In this document: positions 58,114 through 64,000 of the stretch, piece after piece
Layout of the letters: every line of letters begins with the position of its first letter
Position numbering within the stretch: the first letter of the stretch is position 1
NCBI GenBank assembly: GCA_000961575.1
Contig: LADP01000020.1
Span: 1-64,000, forward strand
Source of the DNA: Peptococcaceae bacterium BRH_c8a
GTDB taxonomy: Bacteria > Bacillota > Desulfotomaculia > Desulfotomaculales > Desulfallaceae
Reading direction: 5' to 3'
DNA length: 64,000 nucleotides
Position numbers and translations under genes: made by a program
Notes under the pieces: generated by a model
Database searches by the model: none
The model's input: only the letters and a program-made list of their open reading frames with translations
What the model was told of the DNA's origin: nothing

Positions 58114-58544
58114 CCTTTTAGCTCCTTTATGAATTATTCTATTACTATTATATTTTATTGATGTTTCCGGTCCAAGACAAGACGTTTTTATCTTTTTTCA
58201 AGTTATATGGTCAAATAAATGCTGTAAAGCGCAAATGCGGGATTTGTCATGCCGAGATAATATTCACAAAAAGCAATGACAAAGATTAATAATAAATAAG
58301 CAAAAAGCTACTGTATATAAATAAAACTAAGAATGCACTTGATAAAAAATGTAATGACAAGTAAAATATAAAAAGCTGAAATTAATTATTGTGAATGTTC
58401 TGAAATTGTTAAGGGCTGTGCCTATTTGTGAAACGTTCCCCAAATACTATGGCATTTTGGGTGTATTATTTGGCTTTTCAACACTAAACTGATGCCATCT
58501 TCATCTTAGTGGATTATCATGTTAGTAATCAGGGGGGATTTAAA
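58114..58544. other. 431-bp AT-rich intergenic region
   Basis: No ORF, repeat or strong hairpin was found. It separates two divergent genes and must contain their promoters, but no clear -35/-10 pair stood out by eye. Confidence 0.5.
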
Positions 58545-58988
58545 ATGTCAAGCATCTCTCAAACAGGAGATAGAGGCCTTGATTGGGCGCCGGCATCCAG
58601 ACTTAAAAGAATAATTAAATCGCTGGAGGGTTTTTTTAGAACGTCCAGTGTCACCAAATATGCCCGCATCTGGCACGGTGACTTTTCTTATAAACTAATT
58701 CAGAATACGGCTATTAAAAACTTTCAGAATATGAGTCCGGTTACTTCTATTGATGCCGGAGAATGTTATTTATGTATTTTTGAGCGTGCCGGATACCAGG
58801 GTAACTACCAAATTATAGGCCCCGGGGAAAAAGCTCAGGTAGGGAAATGTGCCTCCATAGTGATAAGTAATTGCAAGTTTTCCGTAGATTCGGTCAGGCG
58901 TGAAGCAGCACCCCCGCCGGGATATTGGGAAATGGACGGGCCAATGTATTTGATGCATTTCTCCGCCGGTTACAGGTTTGTTTCCTAA
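58545..58988 (+). CDS. Beta/gamma-crystallin-like domain protein
   Basis: 147 aa. The N-terminal ~60 residues are basic and polar. Residues ~73-119 (ECYLCIFERAGYQGNY...CASIVISNCKFSVDSVR) have the strand pattern and the Y/F-x-x-x-x-F/Y-x-G feature of a beta/gamma-crystallin Greek-key motif, with an SVDSVR ending typical of the S-S-V part. Several cysteines are present. No signal peptide is seen. The start at 58545 follows GGGGGG; a frame opening 36 bp upstream lacks a site. The role is unknown; in other bacteria such domains bind calcium or form stress-related structures. Confidence 0.55.
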   Translation: MSSISQTGDRGLDWAPASRLKRIIKSLEGFFRTSSVTKYARIWHGDFSYKLIQNTAIKNFQNMSPVTSIDAGECYLCIFERAGYQGNYQIIGPGEKAQVGKCASIVISNCKFSVDSVRREAAPPPGYWEMDGPMYLMHFSAGYRFVS

Positions 58989-59046
58989 ATGGAGTAAAAT
59001 AATTAAAACATAATGGAATACAATGGAAATGTTAAAAGATGATGTT

Positions 59047-59079
59047 AAAAAGCTGCCAATATTTACGGCAGCTTTTTTT
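59047..59079 (+). terminator. Terminator of the crystallin-like gene
   Basis: 11-bp stem AAAAAGCTGCC / GGCAGCTTTTT with a 9-nt loop ending in a T-run. Confidence 0.92.
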
Positions 59080-59197
59080 GTTCACCCGGCATTTGCGGTT
59101 TATATAATTAGATGTTTTTTTGTTCAAATTAAGGTACAATATAAAAACAATTATGCCAGTTAATTATTTGATATATGTTTTTTAAGCGGGTGAATGC

Positions 59198-60709
59198 GTG
59201 AGCAAAAGCAGAATTTTTGATTTGCAAAATTATAAAAATAAGGACAAGCATACGGGGTTTCAACTGCCGGGTCCTGGCGGCCCGCCGGGGAACGGTGGAT
59301 TCAAACGGCAGTTAGTGGACTTTTTCAAAGATAGAAGATGGCTGCTGCTGGGGATTGTTATTTTTGCTTTAGTAATTTGCCTACCAACCCCGGACGGGCT
59401 CTCCAACGAGGGCAAATATGCCATAGGTCTTTGGATCTTCATTGTCATATGCTTTTTAACCGAGGCAGTCCCCTTGCCGGTAACTGCCATGATTATCGGC
59501 ACCTACCAGGTTGCGACGGGTATTCATAGCTTTCAAGAAGTGCCCCGTACTTTTATGGACGATGCTGTCGTTTTTATCATGGGAGTATTGATGCTTGGCG
59601 CATTGTTAGTAAAATATAATATCCATAACAAAGTGGCTCTGCATATGCTTAGAATATCAGGCACCCGAATTGACCGGGTTGTGCTGGGCATGGTAGCCTT
59701 TTGTGCTTTGAGCGCCGCTTTTATCACCGAACACGCCACAGTAACCATTATGTTTCCCATTGGGGTGGGTATTGTTTCTTTGAGCGGCGGCATAAAAAAA
59801 GTGCCCAAGCTCGGCAAGCTGATGATGCTGACCATTGCTTACGGGGTTATTATCGGTGGTATGGCCACCCCCTCCGGTGGTGCTCGAAATGCATTAATGC
59901 TAAGCTTTTTGAGCGGTATTGGCATTCACGTAAGCTACGGTCAATGGATGCTCATGGCTTTACCTTTGACCCTAATTTTAATTCCCATCGTCACATACTG
60001 GTTATTAAGACTATTTAAACCTGAAGTTGATGATTTAAAGGAAGTCTTGGAAAGAATTCAACAGGAATTGAACGCAGACGGGCCTATGACCAAGCAGGCT
60101 AAAATGGCCCTGGTGATATTTTTAGGTGTGGTTGTGGGTTGGGTATTGTTCAGTCGCCAGTTTGGGGTGGGTAATATCGCCATGGTCGGGGTAATTCTGG
60201 CTGTAATTTTAAGGCTGGTGGATTGGAATTACTTGCAGCAGAAAACCCAGTGGGGTGTTGTAGTCCTTTATGCGGGGGCCATATCCATGGGCAAAATGTT
60301 GGTATCCACAGGAGCTGCCGCCTGGCTGGCCCAAAAAATTCTATATGCTGCCACAGCCTTTGAGGTTGCCAAGGGGTTACCGCTCTTGGCAGCAACCACT
60401 ACAATAACTGCATTTGTAACTAACACCATGGCCGATGGTCCTGCTGTGGCCATGCTAGGGCCTGTTTTTATCAAGGTAGCAGAACTGGCCGACACTTCGC
60501 CTTTGGCTATAGGAGTGGCAACTTCCCTGGGTGCTGCTTTTTCCTATTTACTGGTTATCGCCACTCCCGCCAACGCCATTGTCTACGGGCCAGGCTTTTT
60601 AAAAGCCTCGGACTTTTTGAAGGCCGGCAGTGTTCTTTTCGTAATCTCCCTGGTTCTTTCCATAATTGGGCTTGCAGGGCTATGGTGGTTTGCAATTGGC
60701 ATTTGGTAA
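59198..60709 (+). CDS. DASS/SLC13 family divalent-anion:Na+ symporter
   Basis: 503 aa. A polar N-terminal ~45 residues rich in Pro/Gly (LPGPGGPPGNGG) is followed by about 11-12 membrane helices with family motifs ITEHATVTIMFPIGVGIV and AYGVIIGGMATPSGGARNALML, and a repeat NTMADGPAVAMLGPVF...SYLLVIATPANAIVYGPGFL. The SNT-like signatures of SLC13 (Asn-Thr in opposed hairpins) appear as ITEHAT and TNTMAD. Substrates of the family include sulfate, succinate and other dicarboxylates. In a sulfate reducer sulfate import is plausible, but dicarboxylate is equally possible. GTG start; GGGTG upstream. Confidence 0.85.
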   Translation: MSKSRIFDLQNYKNKDKHTGFQLPGPGGPPGNGGFKRQLVDFFKDRRWLLLGIVIFALVICLPTPDGLSNEGKYAIGLWIFIVICFLTEAVPLPVTAMIIGTYQVATGIHSFQEVPRTFMDDAVVFIMGVLMLGALLVKYNIHNKVALHMLRISGTRIDRVVLGMVAFCALSAAFITEHATVTIMFPIGVGIVSLSGGIKKVPKLGKLMMLTIAYGVIIGGMATPSGGARNALMLSFLSGIGIHVSYGQWMLMALPLTLILIPIVTYWLLRLFKPEVDDLKEVLERIQQELNADGPMTKQAKMALVIFLGVVVGWVLFSRQFGVGNIAMVGVILAVILRLVDWNYLQQKTQWGVVVLYAGAISMGKMLVSTGAAAWLAQKILYAATAFEVAKGLPLLAATTTITAFVTNTMADGPAVAMLGPVFIKVAELADTSPLAIGVATSLGAAFSYLLVIATPANAIVYGPGFLKASDFLKAGSVLFVISLVLSIIGLAGLWWFAIGIW

Positions 60710-60792
60710 TCAAACTTAGTGACAAAAGGTTTAAAAACGAGATGTAAAACCGTTAGCTACCAGTATTTTACCCCGCAAGATTGTTGGATAAA

Positions 60793-60821
60793 TTGCACAA
60801 CCAGTTAACATATGATATAAT
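60793..60821 (+). promoter_or_regulatory. Sigma-70-type promoter, transposase gene
   Basis: TTGCAC (60793-60798), 17-bp spacer, TATAAT (60816-60821). It faces the IS1634-type transposase with a leader of about 160 nt. Confidence 0.75.
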
Positions 60822-60984
60822 TTAAAAGAGTAGGTATCTGGAAAATTAGTTAGTGAATTAAAGTACATGCAATAAAGATGTAGGAAAAAAGGTAGTGTTT
60901 AAAAGCGTTTTACAAAAAAGAAAAGTAGAGAGATAAGCTTTATCAAACCGACTGCAAAATTACTTGTCAAGGGTGGTGATATTT

Positions 60985-62625
60985 ATGTTTTTTCGAAAGG
61001 TAACCAGTAAAAGCAACGGTAAAGAGTATACCTATCTAAAGCTTATAGAGAATTACAGAGAAGGTAACAAGGTAAAACAGCGGGTTATAGCCAATCTTGG
61101 CAGCCTCGAAAAACTTACACCGGATAAGGTAAACGGCCTAATTACAGGTTTGTCAAAAATCTGCGGATTACCTAATCATCCTAATAAGTTTGAGGCCCAA
61201 AAAACTCTTCGTTATGGTGAGGTTCTTGCTATTCATAAAGTATGGGAGTTGCTTGGTGTTGAGCCGGTTATTAACAAAGTTGCCGGTTTAGAAGACGATG
61301 ATATTGTTAACGTCTCGCTTTTGGTTGAGCTTATGGCCATCAACCAAATAATACAACCCCAGCATAAAGAAGCTATCAGCGACTGGTATCACAGTCTTTA
61401 TATGCCGGCCCTTGAAGGAATGGAGATTTTGCCGCACCATTTTTATCGTGCCCTGGATATTGTTGCCGAGTATAAAGAAGAGCTGGAAGAAAAAGTATAT
61501 GCAAATTTACGTAAGTTAATGCACATTAACACTAATATGGCTTTTTGTCGATTGACAACGGGAACTATTGAACCCGCCCCCCGTGAAGAGCTTAATTTGT
61601 CTTCCTATGGTAAATATGTTCTTGGGGAATCAGAGGAATTACAACGGATTAATTTTGGTTTACTGGTCAGCGGGGATGGTGTACCTCTGGGGCATAGTAT
61701 ATTGCGCGAAATTGCCGAAGAATGGGAATACAGGAATATACTTGATTACCTAAAAAATTCTTTTGACATTGACAAATGCATCTTCGTGGGTGACCGCAGT
61801 GTACTTGATAACCCGGGCCTGGAAGTATTGGTTGCCCAAGGTTATGATTATATCATCGGGCGCAAACACATGACTGAATTGGAAAGAGATTTGATTGCCG
61901 GTGAATTGAACACTTATCAAAAAGGATTTCACCAAGTTGACGAGGGTTTATGGTTCAAGGAAATAAGAAATGAAGATGCTAAGCGATACATGTTGTGTTA
62001 CAATCCCGGGGCTGCTGAACAAACCCACGTATTGTTGAGGGAGCGGTTGGATGCAATAGAAAACGAGCTAAAAGAGATTCAGAAAACCGTAGGCGAAAAG
62101 CGGTTCCTAAAGGCCAAAAACATACCTCTTTTAAAGGATAGCCATTTCCGCAAATACTTTGACTGGCGTTACAGCGAATCTACCCAGGAACTGGCTTACC
62201 GCCGCCGGGAAGACTTGATTGTGCGTGAAAGCGGACTGGCCGGTTCGTTCCTACTGGAAACAAACAATGAATTTCTACAGGCCGTGGAAATAGTAAAGGC
62301 TTATACCAGCCTAACGATTATGGGTGAGTCATTCCGGGAAATTAAGAATTTTGAGCCGTGGCAAAACATACTGTACGCCGAACTTAAAATTTCGGCCAAC
62401 CTTTTTATCTGTGTTTTGGGGTTTATGATGGAAAAACTCATGGAAAGAATGATTAATCAGGCGGGCCTTAACCTGGATGTCCGGCAAGCCATCAATTTAC
62501 TTGAAGATATAAAGGTAGCTATTAATCAGCTGGACGATCACGAAATCAAATCCTCCAGTTTGTCGCCGGTTCAGGAAAACATTTTAACGGCCCTTGGTTT
62601 GTTTAAAGACCAGCGCGTTATATAA
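60985..62625 (+). CDS. IS1634-family transposase
   Basis: About 546 aa. The N-terminus MFFRKVTSKSNGKEYTYLKLIENYREGNKVKQRVIANLGSLEKL is characteristic of IS1634 (IS4-superfamily) transposases. The DDE core has an Asp in LVSGDGVPLGHSI, another in CIFVGDRSVLDNPG and a later Glu region (SGLAGSFLLETNN). The full length suggests an intact enzyme. Start 60985 follows GGTGGTG; an upstream TTG frame lacks a better site. I could not define terminal inverted repeats or target duplications, so the element ends are not called. Confidence 0.9.
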   Translation: MFFRKVTSKSNGKEYTYLKLIENYREGNKVKQRVIANLGSLEKLTPDKVNGLITGLSKICGLPNHPNKFEAQKTLRYGEVLAIHKVWELLGVEPVINKVAGLEDDDIVNVSLLVELMAINQIIQPQHKEAISDWYHSLYMPALEGMEILPHHFYRALDIVAEYKEELEEKVYANLRKLMHINTNMAFCRLTTGTIEPAPREELNLSSYGKYVLGESEELQRINFGLLVSGDGVPLGHSILREIAEEWEYRNILDYLKNSFDIDKCIFVGDRSVLDNPGLEVLVAQGYDYIIGRKHMTELERDLIAGELNTYQKGFHQVDEGLWFKEIRNEDAKRYMLCYNPGAAEQTHVLLRERLDAIENELKEIQKTVGEKRFLKAKNIPLLKDSHFRKYFDWRYSESTQELAYRRREDLIVRESGLAGSFLLETNNEFLQAVEIVKAYTSLTIMGESFREIKNFEPWQNILYAELKISANLFICVLGFMMEKLMERMINQAGLNLDVRQAINLLEDIKVAINQLDDHEIKSSSLSPVQENILTALGLFKDQRVI

Positions 62626-62653
62626 CATAAGTTTTAAACTTATAGTCAAGGTG

Positions 62654-62690
62654 AAGCTAAACGGCGGCCGCCACGGTCGCCGTTTAGCTT
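62654..62690. terminator. Hairpin between transposase and minus-strand gene
   Basis: 13-bp stem AAGCTAAACGGCG / CGCCGTTTAGCTT with an 11-nt GC-rich loop, then TATTTGAT on the plus strand. It lies 58 bp downstream of the minus-strand gene at 62748 as well, so it may end both. Confidence 0.75.
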
Positions 62691-62747
62691 TATTTGATAT
62701 GTCTGCCAAATTATTGGGTTGAGAAGAGAATGCTAATTTCGTTTAAA

Positions 62748-63458
62748 CTAAGCTTCCACTTTTTTAGCGGCCTTGGTCATGGAGATGCCCACACCATCAC
62801 AAATGTAGTAGATGGCGAACCCGTACCACAGGGTGTATACCAGGTAGAAGGCCATCAGGAAGAACACAATTCCTTTGTAGTCGACCACTTTTTTAATTTC
62901 AATATCGTAGTAATTGTATGCCGGCTCTACAGCTTTTTTAATCACGCTGTTTATGGCCGCTGATTCAGCAAAACGCTGCTGATTCTTAAGTGCCTCATCC
63001 ATTACTTTAAAGGAATTGTACCATGCATAAGTTGCTTCCCTGCCCTCAAGGCCGTACTTATCGGTAAGTGCGGTGCCATTGTTGTAGTACATGGCATCGG
63101 CGTCGACCAGGACAGTGTTCATGATATTACCCAGGTCGCCCTTAATCGCAACTTCTGTGCCGGCTGTTTTAACATCTGCTCCCGCCGCGGTATACAGGGT
63201 GGTCCAGACCTGGGCCTGTGTTTCATCGGCAGCTGCAAGTGTAACCTCAATGCCGGTACCCGCATACTTTTCGGCTTTTGTTACTTCCTGATCAATGAAG
63301 TAAGCAGAACCCTTTGATAGTGAATTGAACATGTCGTCAGCATATACCAACCCGTTCCTGCCTGCACCGAAAATAGGTGACATTATTAGCACGAACACTA
63401 GGGAGAAGGAAATTAACATAATCATGCCGAGAGCGAAAGTTTTCTTATTAGTAATCAT
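62748..63458 (-). CDS. Membrane protein with two TMs and large external domain, paired with TSUP
   Basis: 236 aa. TM1 is at residues ~8-30 (FALGMIMLISFSLVFVLIMSPIFG) and TM2 near the C-terminus (~198-218, YKGIVFFLMAFYLVYTLWYGFAIYYI). Between them is a soluble ~165-residue domain (DDMFNSLSKGSAYFIDQEVTKAEKYAGTGIEVTLAAADE...) that would face outside. ATG 63458 overlaps the stop of the upstream TSUP gene (ATGA), so translation is coupled and the two proteins probably form one unit. GGGAGTG precedes it. The family is not recognised; it may be an extracytoplasmic substrate-sensing or assembly subunit. Confidence 0.75.
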   Translation of the reverse strand: MITNKKTFALGMIMLISFSLVFVLIMSPIFGAGRNGLVYADDMFNSLSKGSAYFIDQEVTKAEKYAGTGIEVTLAAADETQAQVWTTLYTAAGADVKTAGTEVAIKGDLGNIMNTVLVDADAMYYNNGTALTDKYGLEGREATYAWYNSFKVMDEALKNQQRFAESAAINSVIKKAVEPAYNYYDIEIKKVVDYKGIVFFLMAFYLVYTLWYGFAIYYICDGVGISMTKAAKKVEA

Positions 63459-64000
63459 TTGCTCACTCCCTTTCCACCAGAGCTGGCCGCCATTGCTTCG
63501 GCTCTCAGGTTGGGGATATTGCGTACAAAGGTGGAAATTATCCATAATGCGAATACGGTTACCAGGCCGAAGAAAATGACTGCACCAATGGTTTCAAGCG
63601 TTTTAGTTGTTGCCTGACTCATGTTGATATAGCCCATAATGCGCAGCTTATCGGGCAGCACAAACAACCGGTTTATAAAACCTGCCAGGATGGCTACAGC
63701 GTAGAAGCCCCTAATTTGTATACCGGGCACCACCTTGGTGGTGATAGCGCCGATTTGAATGCCCAGCAGGGATCCCACCAGCATGCCCATGGCCAGGGTG
63801 TAGAACACGTAGCCGTAGACAGCATACTGGGTGATGGAACCGTAACCCGCGGTGAAGATAATTTGTAGAATATCTGTTCCCACAGTGGTGAAGGAGGACA
63901 CGCCCAGAGCGTAAACAAATATCGGGAAGGTCAGGAAGCCGCCGCCAACACCCATGATGGCTGCCACAAATCCCACAAGACCACCGCACAGGGCTACAAA
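63455..64000 (-). CDS. TauE/SafE (TSUP) family exporter, C-terminal part (cut by window edge)
   Basis: The minus-strand frame is open from the right edge to a stop at 63455 and lacks its start. Visible signature GFVAAIMGVGGGFLTFPIFVYALG is the second GGG motif of TSUP exporters, followed by about three helices (ILQIIFTAGYGSITQYAVYGYVFYTLAMGMLVGSLLGIQIG; FYAVAILAGFINRLF; IGAVIFFGLVTVFALWIIS) and a polar tail. It is a second, different TSUP gene from that at 10840. Its stop overlaps the next gene's start. Confidence 0.85.
   Translation of the reverse strand, partial: FVALCGGLVGFVAAIMGVGGGFLTFPIFVYALGVSSFTTVGTDILQIIFTAGYGSITQYAVYGYVFYTLAMGMLVGSLLGIQIGAITTKVVPGIQIRGFYAVAILAGFINRLFVLPDKLRIMGYINMSQATTKTLETIGAVIFFGLVTVFALWIISTFVRNIPNLRAEAMAASSGGKGVSK

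Noticed and set aside
60793-62700. Full IS element boundaries around the transposase
   Set aside because: No terminal inverted repeats or target duplication could be matched by eye; only the transposase gene is called.

Overview
The window looks like chromosomal DNA of a Gram-positive, sulfate-reducing clostridium of the Desulfotomaculum group (Peptococcaceae sensu lato). The main evidence is a dissimilatory sulfate-reduction block at 42994-52617, made of sat, aprB, aprA, qmoA and qmoB followed by hdrC- and hdrB-like genes where a qmoC would be expected. That substitution is the known arrangement in Gram-positive sulfate reducers. An isolated dsrC lies just upstream. Strong AGGAGG ribosome binding sites, frequent GTG/TTG starts and many U-tailed hairpin terminators also fit this group. 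The genus is inference; no rRNA gene is present.

Layout. 1-340: three tandem ~130-bp units, each with a strong ribosome binding site and the same 23-codon hydrophobic micro-ORF. 515-3000 (minus): a Crp/Fnr regulator, a small winged-helix protein and an HdrD-like Fe-S protein. 3106-3361: remnant of a HAD phosphatase gene. 3501-7089: NadR-like P-loop protein, Fe-S flavin ene-reductase, AcuA-type acetyltransferase. 7296-12295: histidine kinase and NtrC-type regulator divergent from a TauE/SafE exporter operon, with a sigma-54-like promoter and an upstream palindrome between them. 12363-14447: an unknown protein, a CBS-pair protein, a small membrane protein. 14586-20539 (minus): [FeFe]-hydrogenase, LarA-like protein and a GlcF/GlcD-type pair, probably lactate oxidation. 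20797-22136: cobalamin riboswitch and cobT. 22268-34810: mostly housekeeping genes (murI, topB, two tRNAs, a class A beta-lactamase-like protein, a TPP enzyme, a LysM deacetylase, a KhtTU-type antiporter, YlbF). 35057-41478: HAD phosphatase, ABC-F ATPase, Na/Pi cotransporter, dsrC, FmdB- and NifX-like proteins. 41681-52617: a YkgJ-type protein and the sulfate activation/reduction block. 53158-64000: two ion permeases, a second CBS-pair protein, HtrA protease, a ParA-like protein with an altered P-loop, a crystallin-like protein, an IS1634-type transposase and a second TauE/SafE exporter cut by the window edge.

How the genes fit together. Sat activates sulfate to APS. AprBA reduces APS to sulfite and AMP. 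QmoAB plus HdrCB are expected to pass electrons from the menaquinone pool to AprBA. DsrC would carry sulfite-derived sulfur; dsrAB is not in the window. The GlcD/GlcF pair with the LarA-like protein can supply electrons from lactate, and the hydrogenase links to H2. The TauE/SafE exporters and the DASS and ArsB-type permeases may move sulfur oxyanions or organic anions.

Least explained parts: the micro-ORF array, the long folded-looking leaders before aprB and dsrC, the two CBS-pair proteins sharing an inter-domain signature, and several dispersed inverted or heptameric intergenic repeats.
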